Source: Bigelowiella natans CCMP2755
Lineage: Eukaryota > Cercozoa > Chlorarachniophyceae
Length of the DNA: 35,200 nucleotides
Direction: 5' to 3'
Assembly (NCBI GenBank): GCA_000320545.1
Contig: ADNK01001818.1
Location: 1-35,200, forward strand
Part shown: positions 9,696 through 21,045 of the stretch, one piece after another
Layout of the letters: every line of letters begins with the position of its first letter
Position numbering within the stretch: position 1 is the stretch's first letter
Position numbers and translations under genes: made by a program
The notes under the pieces: generated by a model
The model's input: the letters and a program-made list of their open reading frames with translations, nothing else
Database searches by the model: none
Told to the model about the DNA's origin: nothing

Positions 9696-10615
9696 TCCCA
9701 TCTCGTCATTATCTATGAACATTACTGAGTCTCATATCGCTTCTCGAGGGATTCAAGCTCGTGAAGATGCCTATGGTTGATTTTAAGTGTTTTAAGGAGA
9801 CAGGGGAAAGAAAGTAGGGCAAATGTATTCCTCGGAAGCTAGATTGCAGAGTCGTGATAGTCAGTGTTTACTTACTCTCTTTGGATATATTCATAATCAG
9901 CTTGCAGCTTAGCAAGTCGTTTCATCGTCTGATCTTTCTCTTTGTCTTCCTTGTCTAAGTTTGGGGATGATGATGAAGGTGTTGTCTCTGCTGCGAATCC
10001 TTCTGGAGTCGTCACACCCTCTTGCTTTCCGCAGTTGTTAGCCTAACAGCAGCAGCCAAAACTCACTCACCAGCGATTCAGGCAAAAATACATCATTGAA
10101 ACAGGAGGAAGTGTGGATGGATGAGGATTACCCACAGATAACAATTATACTGGCGACACTATTAAAAAAATCAAAACGTTTACACTTACTGGCTTGCAGC
10201 ACTTATCATCACCACACGAAGTCCTTTCTTCCTTGCCCTCATCCTCCCCGCCTTCTAGTCCGATGGCAGCTACCTCACCACTTCCAGGTGTATCTTTCGC
10301 GGGCTCGGCCGAATTTCCATTTTCTCCACCGCCCTGGTATCCCCGACAAGAGGAGCGGAGACCGCATCCATCGAAGCTGAGCCTGGAAATTATGAAGCTA
10401 CTCGGATGTTGCGAGAGCGAGGACGACGACCAAGGCACAATATCTCTTTGACGCTCGAGAGGAAAGCCTATGCCGCAGTAAGAACTGCTTAGAGAGATAA
10501 CTGACACGGCCATTGTGAATGCGAGGGCAAGGGCGAGAGCCTTGCATCGATGCCGTCTTCGATCTCCTCCTCCTCGCAGTTGCGGCAGCAAGGGGGGTCC
10601 GGCCCTCGGGGCCAT
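6942..10615 (-). CDS. NAP/SET-family histone chaperone with N-terminal secretory-type leader
   Basis: Exons, 5' to 3' on the minus strand: 10615-10190, 10042-9876, 9770-9726, 9481-9441, 9242-9149, 8933-8877, 8777-8696, 8480-8430, 8163-8087, 7870-7809, 7666-7596, 7515-7471, 7225-7159, 7081-6942. They join in phase to 474 residues with GT-AG ends. Nucleosome assembly proteins bind H2A-H2B or H3-H4 and deliver them to DNA. Family marks are the long helix ending YTPLIEKRSEII, GFWLVAMLNH, CLEYLIDI, FEFDPANPYFSD, ISWRSPSTN, SFFEWF and FLIPYAYRWFTG (domain about 182-429), then an acidic tail (430-474). Residues 1-142 are unusual for the family: a basic start, a hydrophobic run (ALALALAFTMAVSVISL, about 26-42), then a Ser/Arg-rich stretch. 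An in-frame TAG lies three codons before the ATG. The leader implies entry to the ER and possibly a plastid-associated compartment. The NAP assignment is firm; the location is inferred. Confidence 0.95.
7326..7352. repeat. (TA)n microsatellite
   Basis: Pure AT dinucleotide run in the intron between NAP exons 12 and 13. Confidence 0.95.
8341..8381. repeat. (TA)n microsatellite
   Basis: About 20 TA units with one CA interruption, in the NAP intron between exons 8 and 9. Confidence 0.95.
9618..9692. repeat. (CT)n(TG)n compound microsatellite
   Basis: A CT tract passes directly into a TG tract within the NAP intron between exons 3 and 4. Confidence 0.95.
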
Positions 10616-10953
10616 TGTCTAACTTGGTATCTGCTCTGGTGTCGCAGGGGGTATTTCCCCTTAGTTTGTACCATCAAAATTGGACATTTTATTGGGATTT
10701 CAAGACTGCGACATGCTTCTATTGTTGTCGCATGCTGCTGGTTGCATGCAGGCGCATCTACTCATCTCCATCCGACGAAATCTATCTATCCATTGATAGT
10801 AAGTCCCCCACCCTACTACGTTTCAACTTGGAGGTCACCTGTGGCAGCGATTTGTATCAGGGCACTTATTGAGGGGATAGTTTTGGGCAATTCTCTCACA
10901 TTTTGACTTCTTATCTCCTTCCCTAATACCAACTGTGCAGCAGCCAGCTCGAG
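10616..10953. promoter_or_regulatory. Shared upstream region of the NAP and mutarotase genes
   Basis: 338 bp separate the ATG codons of two divergent genes, so it should hold both promoters and 5' UTRs. I saw no clear TATA box or named motif. Inferred from position only. Confidence 0.45.
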
Positions 10954-12053
10954 ATGATGCGGAAGTACATGGGATTCCTCTGTAATAGACTATCATCATT
11001 CTCTCGGATTTGTCGCCGACCAGATGTGAAGACTCATGTGAAGCCCCTAGCTTTCTCGACCACCTCTACTAAAGCACCAAAGAGGTTTGGCTAGTAATCA
11101 CATCCAAACAGTGTGCGCGAAGGCCTTTCAGTGACTGCTTTGACCCATCAATTACTGAAATGTTTACCGCAATGACGACAGGTTTGCAGGTGTGGTAAAG
11201 CTAAAGCCTGAGATGTACAACCAGTTAAGAACCTTTAAGCAGCTAGCATCATATCCTCTGCAGAAGATGCATGATTGTTGCATGCTCCTCTCCTCATCGT
11301 GTATGCTTACTTAACTTGATATTCTTAACGTGTTTTAAGATATACCCGTTTGCACGACCACACGTGGGACGAGGTGATGAAGAGGATGTACGATTCCAAT
11401 ATGCGAAACTTCGTTGTGTACTACCATAAGGAGACGTCGCTCATGTTCCACCACTGGGAATACGTTGGTGATTTCCATTATTTTTCCTTTCTTTGACATA
11501 ATTACTGCACTCGATGAGTTTTTGCGATGATAATTATAAAGCACGGGTGACCACAAATTTTCGTTGTGATTTATCTTTGTAGGCTCAGATTTTGATGGAG
11601 ACATGAAGGCGATATCTGATGACGAAGTTGTTAGGAAGTGGTGGAGCTTCTGTGAACCGTGTCAGGTTTGCTTCCTTCACACTAAGTAACACATTTAAGA
11701 AACGACCGCACTTGAAGGATCATCGACATATCAGTCTTAGAAGGAGAAATTTTAGTGCAATCAATATCTCTGAACAGCGCACTACCTCCTCCTCCTTCTC
11801 CTCCTCCTCCTCCTCCTCCTCTTTTCGTTGGGTATTTTTTTCGTTCCGGCAATCCACATCCCTACCTGAATATACTAGGAACCGTTTAAGTGGGAGGGAC
11901 CTCCACCATCCAAAGGCGGTGATGGTGGCCCTGGTAACATGTCCTTCACCAATCGTCGTCCTCACCGTCGTCATTTTATCGTTAGTAGTAGTTCGATGTG
12001 ATCATGAAAATAGTCTGGGAATGGCAAGGGAGGGAAATATACCGAGAGAAGAG

Positions 12054-12102
<49 letters not shown>

Positions 12103-12134
12103 CCTAAACATTTCTTAACATATTTACTCAACCA

Positions 12135-12191
<57 letters not shown>

Positions 12192-12319
12192 TTGTGTGTA
12201 TACTTGTGTTATCTATGCAAAGATGGAAGCTGGTGGGCTCCAATGGAAGAAGTGAATCACTGCGGTAAATAGAATATTGACTGACAATATAAATCTACGC
12301 CTTTTATACATCATTTACA

Positions 12320-12357
<38 letters not shown>

Positions 12358-12737
12358 AACATAGAATAGCTTATACCCCATACATCCTCACTTTGGCCAA
12401 TAGACATGTTTTTACTCTCAGTATCTTTTGCTCTAACCCTCCTACTTCCTGTGTCCAGGTGCTTGGCCGGTGGCTTATTCATCCGAATTTCCAGACCCTG
12501 ATTTTGTGCCCAAAAACCCTGGTAATACCTAATACCGGCAGAGTATGTAGTAGGAACTTTTTGATAAAATACGCTATTTAGCTTACGCACTGCTGCAGTC
12601 GATTTGCTGGTCCACTACCCTTTTCTTCCCCCTTTTACTACTCTGCTGTTCTGCTTCGTGCTAAAGATTTATTGTATGCCTCCACAGAGGGAAAAACCAG
12701 CTCGTCAACCGAAACGGATGGCCTCGTTCAGATTTGA
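10954..12737 (+). CDS. L-rhamnose mutarotase-like protein with mitochondrial-type leader
   Basis: Exons: 10954-11084, 11182-11223, 11340-11467, 11583-11665, 11879-11933, 12223-12264, 12459-12521, 12688-12737 (TGA). They join in phase to 197 residues. RhaM-family mutarotases (about 105 residues in bacteria) interconvert anomers of L-rhamnose or related sugars. The domain starts at about residue 44 (RFAGVVKLKPEMYNQ). It has the conserved H-x3-W (LHDHTW, His63 and Trp67), YYHKETSLMFHHWEY, and the WW pair in VRKWWSF (Trp120-121). Residues 1-43 are rich in Arg and Ser with one acidic residue, like a mitochondrial presequence. A C-terminal extension of about 70 residues contains WWAPMEEVNHCG and PDPDFVPKNP, of unknown role. 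The physiological sugar cannot be told from sequence. Confidence 0.92.
11784..11822. repeat. (TCC)n-rich tract
   Basis: Imperfect TCC triplet run in the mutarotase intron between exons 4 and 5. It may serve as an extended pyrimidine tract. Confidence 0.85.
12054..12200. repeat. Mirror-paired (CA)n(TA)n...(TA)n(TG)n microsatellites
   Basis: A CA-then-TA tract (12054-12101) and a TA-then-TG tract (12137-12200) are reverse complements of each other across a 35-bp spacer. RNA or single-stranded DNA could form a very long hairpin. The structure lies just before exon 6 of the mutarotase gene. Confidence 0.9.
12317..12355. repeat. (CA)n microsatellite
   Basis: CA run with one TA interruption in the intron between mutarotase exons 6 and 7. 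Confidence 0.95.
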
Positions 12738-13735
12738 AAATTTGAGATACATGGTGGATGATGAATATGCATGCAGCGAGTAGTCCACAAAAGATGTACA
12801 AAGATCACTGTGTAACATTTCTTTTGGATACCATGAGTTGCCATGTAGCTGCCTTACTGGATTATGTATCACCATTTAGCAGTTTACATCATCTTGTCTC
12901 ACATGTAGTATTGCTCTAGAGTTGCGCGTAACCTATACCACGTAAATATGTATCTGGACGGATGTTTTATTTTCCCAATATGGCTATGCTACGACAATTG
13001 ATAATGAAGCAATTCTACCACTGGTCCATACGCGATGTGTAATAGGTCCTGGAGGATAGAGTATTAAGTGCGACTGAGCTGGTATTTTGAGTTGGTCGAT
13101 CTACAAGTTGTATGCAATAGCCCACTCGCGCAACGCAACCAGCATGTCTAAATGCATCTAGGCAATGCTAGAATGTTCAAAGATGGACATTCAAGCAAGC
13201 AGAGGAACGATGAACAAGCTAGCTAGAGGACAAATGGCAGCAGAGGGAATTAGATCAACTAGTCGAGCGACACTGTGAGTGTGGATCCGATGGCGGCCTC
13301 GCAGGGCAAGTTGAGGTGCCCACATGCAGGTAGCCGCTGCCATGTTGTTTGATACAATCTGTTTTGGTTTTGCATCATAGAATGTTGCAGTGCATATGTG
13401 TTAGTCAAAGCTAGAAAGCTACGCTTGTCACCCAGCTGCATACTTATATTCATCAGCAATTTATGAGATAAATATACACGCATGCGGTCATTGAACAATC
13501 TACTTAAAACGTCTGCTAGCCCGCTGCGCTATTAGTACGCCATTCGCGCACAATGGCACATGACAATGCAATTTCGAGGCATCATTTTTCCCATAGCACT
13601 GTAATAATCTTGACACGATCACTCGTGGTCGCAAGGTAATGTAAATGCCTAGTAGATGCGCTTTATATTCGCGGATTGCTATTCTACTACAAGATCTGGC
13701 TAGAATCAGAAGCTACGCAGAAACATCTTAACAAA
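12738..13735. other. Convergent intergenic region without recognised gene
   Basis: About 1 kb between the 3' ends of the mutarotase and RUN genes. Short open frames (for example minus 13259-13498) lack splice logic or family motifs. It should hold both 3' UTRs and polyadenylation sites, but nothing specific is seen. Confidence 0.5.
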
Positions 13736-14287
13736 TTATTCTGCAGCTTTTGGAGAGTCTACATCGGCTTCGACAAGTAACTTGCTTAAATCTATAGCAC
13801 CTGAGAAAGCAACCAACATCGAACCAGGGTTTGTTCACAACGGAAGTACATGAGAACAATTACCTATTGCGGATCGAAGTTCTTCTCCGCCTGAACAAAA
13901 AAACAAGAGAACACGTCAAGCTACGATACAACCGATAATGGCTCAATGGATGCGTGATACCACTGCCCAAGCGTGTCCTGGCATCTTCTTGCATGTCTTG
14001 CTCTTCCTCCTCGGCCTTCATCACATGTGCCCTCATCTCGTCATCCTTCGTTCCGCTTATAATCTTTGATTATAGAGACGATAATGACGAATTTAAGCAG
14101 AAGGCCGAAACACCAAAATGCGAATAAAGATAAAATAGGTAGGATTCTCTTCTCTTGAAGAAATATTCACCACCTTTGCCCTATCAACTAGTTGCTTCAA
14201 ATCGTCCTGATATAAATAATGAAACAGCGGCTTTGATTCAGCAAGATGACATGGAAAGTAGGAGTAATGACAACGTAAACGCAATCA

Positions 14288-14337
<50 letters not shown>

Positions 14338-16742
14338 ACGGAAATATAATGAAGGTTTATCCTTGTGGGAGAGGATACTTGCTTGGCATCGACGTTAGAG
14401 TTGTTGCAATTGTTGCTATTGGCAACATGTGATTCATTTATGTCGCGATTTCTGCTACTGCTGCTCTTTAATATTTCATGCCATCTCTTTTTTGTTTGTT
14501 TCGAGGCCATATTAATATTTGGAGGAAGGGGGGAGAGTCAGAAAGATAATGTTTATTGTGATTCCCAATAATCCAATTCAACCAAAGGAAATATCAACGG
14601 AAGCAGCCGGTATAACGGACATTAGGTATAACGGACAATAATGTCAGCAGTGCGATGATTTTCTAGGAGGATGAAACTCTACAAGTACTCGATTGGATTA
14701 TCACATGGATCGACACTGAATAATGCCCAGTAATAGCTCACCTCGTTGATGACTTGATGCATGACGTCTGTTTCCTGGGAAAGTTTCTTTGCAACATCTT
14801 CCTCAAAAAGCATCTGCAAAGGAAACCATTCGAACGATGATCATCATGATTACAGACAAGCAAACTGCGCTGAAATAAGATGAGGAGGAAAGGCGTTGCT
14901 GCTACCTCTCCCTTGAACCCATCCATTACTCCAGCTAATATGTGTCCATCTCCTATCGAAAATACGTCCCTTTCGTGTGGACTCGTTTCCCTGTATAAAC
15001 AACAAATATGATATATGATAATGACTGATGATGATGATGATAGCAATAGTCATCATAATGATGATAAACGAACTCCACCTTGAGACTGAAGAGCCGATAC
15101 TCGACGCAACGCGATTTCTAGTACCGTTGGCACTTATGTGCCTTTGGTGGCTGGCAGGTGAAGACCGTTTGGAAGAGGTGGACGATGGCTGCGGTATCAC
15201 TAACTGTTCGGGCCTCTTTTTTTTAATTGTCGTAGCCGACGTAGGACTAATAAGCTGTTCGACAGCAGCAGTGCTGTCAGCAGTAGTAGCCTTCAATTCA
15301 TCCGGTGGGAGGGGGGGGGGAGGAGGGGGGGGCAATCCCATAGGAGAATTTGGCTCGATACTCCTTTTAAGGCTACTATTTTCAGGATGTACAGGAACGA
15401 CTCTCTCGGGGGGCGGAGGCGAAGCGAGGGAGCTTCTATTGCTACTAATACGTTGGGCGGGGGATATAGGGCGGTCGTTGAGAGGACGCTGTATAGAGAT
15501 ACGGGGTGCTGGTGAAATTCTGCCCCCCCTACTTCGCCGTTTTTTAGGGCTCACGATCGGCGTCTTGTTTTTTAGCTCAACGGTGTATACTACGTCCTCC
15601 TAGATCAGGATTTCAAGTTTAAATTTTCAGGGGCTTTGCTTACGAAATGAAACGATCCGAATCTAGCTTAATTATCAAAAGACTTCTACAGCTACTACTT
15701 ACAAAGATCACTTAGCAAGAAGCTGCAACAAGTACAGCATGGACACTTAGTATAACTCACCTGGAGGACGAGCTGAAACGAAAGTGTATATAACGGTGCT
15801 ACAGCTCGGATAAACCTATGAAGATCAATCAACAAGGATAAGATAACAAATTGTTTCAAAACGAATAATCCCACCCAGGGTTTCAACAAAGATAGTTGTG
15901 TATGACCATTTCAGAGCCTCTAGGTCGTTGAATATAGATTCCTTCTCTTCATACCACACTTCTATTAATTTTTGCTGCAGAAAAGAAGTAGGGAAATTGT
16001 TATGTATGGTGTGAGATTGTTATTATCCTTAAACATCCCAGCCCTTCTAAATCTATCCGAACGCGTACTACCTGCGTTGCGATAAGCTTCATGGTGATGT
16101 AGAAGCGATTTGCATTGAGTAGGTGCCGTAGCCAGGCACGCCCCCTTTAGGATTGAACGAAAACAATTTCAGAATATAACATCATTTTCTCTTGTCTGTC
16201 TCATTTATACCTTGCACTATTATCATCACCTTCGAAGTAAAGACTACCCACAAATTTAATGTCCGACTGTAAAGAAGAAGGAACAATTTACATGCGGTCA
16301 GCCAAAACATCGTGGATTTCTAAGTAGAAACGAATTTCCTACCACATAGAAGTAATATTCGCGAGCAGTGACAGCCACAGCTTGAGCAAAAGGCCAGTAG
16401 TTTCCCTTCCTTGCATGTTTCCCCTGTGCCATATTCGGTCAAGTGAGTTTTGAATCATTTTGTTCACATTTTTCACATCGGAACCTTAAGGCCATAAAGA
16501 AAGACGCATTCGAGGTATTTCAGAAGCTCCATACACTAAAATAATATCAATCACAGATGATGTATTGTTAGTTATTGTTTATAATTTTTATTACGAGCAC
16601 TCACCTGCATCCTTTTTTTACTGTCTTTCTCCTTCTGGTTTGAGCGACTTGTCACTTGCCTCACAGTTTTCTGCAACGAAGTCAGCAGCTGATTGGTGTA
16701 AGTATTTGGATGATGAGGCTTCTTTAGCGTGACGGAGCTCAT
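13736..16742 (-). CDS. RUN-domain protein with proline-rich linker
   Basis: Exons on the minus strand: 16742-16605, 16535-16485, 16423-16343, 16266-16211, 16144-16072, 15974-15907, 15815-15761, 15599-15079, 14990-14906, 14813-14742, 14486-14379, 14206-14174, 14063-13961, 13890-13864, 13800-13736 (TAA). They join in phase to 511 residues. RUN domains are helical modules that act with small GTPases (Rab, Rap) in vesicle traffic. Residues about 14-174 follow the family: MELLKYLECVFLYGLK, YWPFAQAV, the hallmark GRAWLRHLLNANRF (110-123), then YITMKLIAT and VAPLYTLSFQL. Residues 175-348 are Pro/Ser/Arg-rich with a run of prolines. The C-terminal 160 residues are charged and partly helical, possibly a coiled coil. 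No FYVE or PH domain is seen. The short exons 11-14 are the least certain. The start is the first ATG in the RUN frame. Confidence 0.88.
14287..14334. repeat. (CA)n(GA)n compound microsatellite
   Basis: CA tract directly followed by a GA tract, in the intron between RUN-gene exons 11 and 12. Confidence 0.95.
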
Positions 16743-17331
16743 GGTGCTAAAAAGCACCCTCGGAGGGGTTTAGAGACAAAGGCGAGGTTTGCTTATGAAG
16801 ACGGGTATGCCTCCATTCTGACCCAATTCAGTCATTCAAAACCAAAGTCATACTTAACGTTATGAGGAAATAAGGTCAATTTCTTTATGCGACAATGATA
16901 TGTTTGACAACTAGAACCTTTTGGTGTCTCGATCTTGAACTTGTACATCATGCGACAGAGAATGCTTAATTCTCTTGAATAAACCGGTCAATCAATACCG
17001 GTGTATGAGGTAATTTACCGACAATACTCTGTTCAGAATGCTCGTACTGCCTGCATCAATCACGTGTTGAAATCACAATACAGCCAGTCGGAGGCGTGCC
17101 TTCACTGAAAAATAGTTGCACCAGGAGAATCTGCACAGCTAGAAGTTGTTGTAGATGTTGTAGAGGGAACGGTAAATCTACTCCGAGCTTTTTCGATTCC
17201 CCGTGCCGAAATCCACTGGAAATGGATCATGTAAACGCCGGATATTTCGTGTATACGACATCATGAACGACTGACAAATTCCCAAGAATAATCTGGAGGC
17301 CTGCGCTTCCGATGGCTTCTGGTACAGTGAT
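16743..17331. promoter_or_regulatory. Shared upstream region of the RUN and NHL genes
   Basis: 589 bp between divergent start codons. An ATG at 17312, out of frame with the NHL start at 17332, opens a 14-codon upstream frame. No other motif is recognised. Inferred from position. Confidence 0.4.
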
Positions 17332-19257
17332 ATGCACGTACGTGTCCGCCAGCTAGGTCTGGTATGCGTGCGCGTCGTGGCCCTGGCCTCAGCTTATCTA
17401 TTGGTTCAAAAGCTTGTTACAACTCAGCGAAGATTTAGATATGAACAGGAAGAATATCTTCCAGAGGTCATATCATTCGGTACTGCTAGCACAGGAATGC
17501 TCCGAGCAATGACCAATCTTCAGTCATCACCGAGATTGAGCAAAAGACGGAGGGACGAAACACCAAATCGTAGGCTGAAGCGGAGGGGAAATGATGTGGA
17601 TAGTTCAGAAGTATCGAGCTCTCCTCTGCCCCCCCCACCACCTCCCGCCCCTCCAGATCCACCACCAGTTATTCCTCCAGATATCATCGGGCTTAAGATA
17701 AAGTGCCCCTTTGATTTGCCTCCAACGAGCCCCTTTGACGTTAATTCGAACATGACTTCAATACTTTGGCACGATAGTCCATTGATTAGAGACATCGTTC
17801 CGTATTCCACGGACACCGAGGAGAAGGTCAGAGAATTAAAATGCTATTCTTCTTTGTGAACAACATTTTGACGAATTCTATGCAGGAATTATTCCGTGAG
17901 AGCGAGGAAATGAGCAATGATCACTCTGACATGAATAGCAGTAGTCTATGTGACTCTGATAGTCGCAGCATCTCGGAACTACTTGCTGCTAATCCGCGTC
18001 CCAAAAGAAGTCATTTCGAGACCCAGGTATATAACGTGGATTAAGAATTGTTGCATATCTCAGTTTTATCAAACTTTCGTATCATGCTTTCCTTTCTAAA
18101 GTATGAACATATCCGGGTATTGAGAGGTAATATATTCGTAGACGCCGAATAGCTCCGATATTGATTGCACGGAATACTCATATGATGGTTGCATCGAGCC
18201 AAAGGTAGGTCTCCGCACATTTGTTACCATTTAACTTTGCTACCCAATTTTAGCTATAATTTTAAACAATACATGGTATTATTATCATCTCTGATTGATG
18301 GTGGGTATCTTTATGAACTATTAGGCACAAGAGTTGCCTTTGTGGGCCCCGGTTTCCTTACACTTCGTTTAAAATATGTCAGTAGAGACCGTCTTTGATT
18401 TTATGGTGTGTGTTTTTTTCCTAAGGTTCTTTCTGAGTTCCGCGCGAATCCAAAAGCACTTAAGTATCTAAAAACATACGGTACCCTAAGCTCGTGTCTA
18501 ATAGAGCGGCATACATGAACTACCTTCATTTCCAGAAACTACGACCTTGAATGAGGACCCGGTGGCCACTGAGATGATGGTTCACGACCCAATTCTTCCC
18601 CTCCTTTATACTGACTCCGGTAAGCGTGATTTTTCCTTATTCTACATTATCATGCAATGTCAATTTTCCAATCATTTTTGTGTGACATACAGGATGGGGC
18701 GTCTTATCAGCAGCTGCTTTGCTGAAAGGGAGAACTGCAGAAAAATCACCTCATACAAGATTTGCAGTTCAAGAAAGTGCTGTCATGGCACGCCCGCCTC
18801 CTCGTGGCGATATTGCAATAAACACGCTTCTCACTTCAAATGCTTCTTCGTTGGACGATGCGAAAGAAAATGATGAAACCTCGAAGAACATATCCTTCCT
18901 CAAGGCATGGTCAGAGTTGTATCCTGGTTCGGTTCCATCGATGGAAACTACTTCGGGTTCATTTGCCCCACTGCCTTTCTCACATTTTGCCCTTCCGCTC
19001 AAATCAATGGGTCAGATAATTACGTGATTATTTAAGGCACTTGAAAACACTGTGATACATTCTAATCACGAGCAGATTGTTCATACATAAATAATCTACT
19101 GTCCTGGCGTATGAATATGTACTCGTCCACACTCCCACATCATCTGAACATCCCTTTTCCAGGTGGGATATGCATGGATCCAAACTCCAACTTTCTGATG
19201 CTTGTGGACCCAATACAACGACAGGTTTTTTTATTTATTTATGTGGGGACTTATTCT

Positions 19258-19298
<41 letters not shown>

Positions 19299-20962
19299 CA
19301 TTAGTCTTTTTCTCTGAACCGCTTTCATTTTTTATCAAAGGTATTTCGCATCAGCCCAACTGGGAGAGTGAGCACGATTGGAGGAGGGTTGCGAACGGCA
19401 GAGAGAGCTTCCGGCTTGGAAATGGATTTGTCTGACATCCTCGTTCCGATCTCATCCCCGATGATGCGGAAAGATGATTATGGTACGGAGATGTCTGCTG
19501 CCGTGAGCCCTTCTTCCTCTGTCAAAAAGGAGGGAGGACCCCGCGATGGCTTAGGGCGACAGGCTCAATTCCTTACACCCAGCGGAATTACGGTCTGATC
19601 ATTGTCATTAGCGTAAATATCAAGCAACAATTCTTGTGACCGCTTCTTCTTCTTCTTCATCTTCTTCTTCTTCTTCTTCTTCTCTTATCAGGTGGACGCC
19701 AACGGGGCAAGCTACGTATGTGACACTGGCGCTCGAACGATCCGTAAAATTTCCCTTGATTTACAGAATCCTCAGAAACGACTCTATGACGTAACAACTC
19801 TGGCTGGAAGTTATACTAGTAGTTTTGATGGCACGCGGCCGGTGATGATGATGATGATGATGAGCACCAAAACGGACGCGTTGATAGTGGATGGTGTCGG
19901 TAGTAATGCGCGGTTTCATTCCCCCACGGGCATTGCGTTCTCAGCCTTTGATCATAGTTTATATATTACGGAGTCCTTGATCGGGAGAATCCGTCGTGTA
20001 AGTTTGCCAGATGGTAATGTCACCACGTTAGGGGTGCGACTGCATTGTTCCTCCCCCACTCCTTCTCTACTGCGCACAACGGGAATCACAGTGTCCCCTA
20101 TAGACGGAACCATCTTCGTTTGTTCCGGCACGTGCGTTCACCATGTACATCCGAATGGAACCTTGATCCAAACCTTCGGGAAAAAGTATGATAAATATCC
20201 TTCTCAAAGTATCATCTCATCGCCATCATCTCGCTGGTGGAGAAGCCACTCTCCTTTGAGAGAGAAGAAGGGCGAGAAGGAGAAAACGAGGAAATCTACG
20301 AGAGCTGCAAATGCGGATTATATTGAACATGTTTTACCTCCTATGCCCGATCTCCAATGGACAACGAGAGACCAATTTGTAGAGAGTGATAATGCAATGT
20401 CATCGCTCTGTTTTCTTGATGGACATGCATCAGAAGCACGATTTGTGCAGGTGGCAGACGTTGCCGTCGGAAGGAGAGGGGAGCTATATGTCACTGAATT
20501 TGCACAAAATGTAATCCGGGTACTGGATCGCCGTCGTCCTATCTTCAATGGCTACAAACAGGGACCTTTGGAGGTATTGCGACTCTTTCTTTGCAAGAGG
20601 GTACCGCTGGTTTCTTTTCTTGCTAATCATCCCCCTCATGCCTATCCACCATCAATTAAGTAATAATGGCTTGATAATATCGCAGTTTTCAGTTTGGGCA
20701 GGAAACGGTGAAAAGGGCTGGAGAGATGGAATGATATCGAGCGCACATTTCAATGCTCCGCAGGGCATTACCACAGATAGGTATCGGCCACGCCAAACAC
20801 ATATGTCTTATCGCGCATACCCATCAATACGTTTCGAGATTATATTATTATGTCAGGGAAGGCAACCTATATATCGCCGAGATCGGAACGCTGAAGATCC
20901 GTAAAATAGCCCAGGTTGATAAGAACAACGATGTAATCACCATGGTCCTGGGAGAGTTGTAA
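17332..20962 (+). CDS. NHL-repeat beta-propeller protein with N-terminal membrane anchor
   Basis: Exons: 17332-17826, 17886-18026, 18142-18204, 18426-18480, 18536-18619, 18693-19010, 19163-19224, 19341-19592, 19692-20573, 20686-20780, 20857-20962 (TAA). They join in phase to 850 residues. A basic start and a hydrophobic stretch (LGLVCVRVVALASAYLLV, about 8-25) suggest a signal anchor, followed by a proline-rich region (about 98-115). From about residue 386, six NHL-like repeats form a probable six-bladed propeller: GGICMDPNSNFLMLVD, SGITVDANGASYVCDTG, TGIAFSAFDHSLYITES, TGITVSPIDGTIFVCSG, VADVAVGRRGELYVTEF and QGITTDREGNLYIAEIG. Such propellers bind proteins, RNA or ligands; no specific role can be given. 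An ATG repeat (about 19842-19863) encodes a run of six methionines. The 3' end is uncertain: a donor after 20944 could join, in phase, the exons at 21046-21535. Confidence 0.88.
19261..19291. repeat. (TA)n microsatellite
   Basis: TA run in the intron between NHL-gene exons 7 and 8. Confidence 0.95.
19645..19684. repeat. (TTC)n tract at an acceptor
   Basis: TTC triplets end a few bases before the acceptor CAG of NHL-gene exon 9 and probably serve as its pyrimidine tract. Confidence 0.85.
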
Positions 20963-21045
20963 ATATGAAGATGCTGATTATGATCATACTGCTCTCCGGA
21001 GTGTTGTCCTGACAATTGAATTATAAGCTGGGGCTTTTGTGTAAG

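Noticed and set aside
9510-9780. Open frames made of CA, TG or TA repeats
   Set aside because: Low-complexity translation of microsatellites within introns.
13259-13498. 79-residue minus-strand frame
   Set aside because: No motif, no convincing splice partners and no link to the neighbouring genes.
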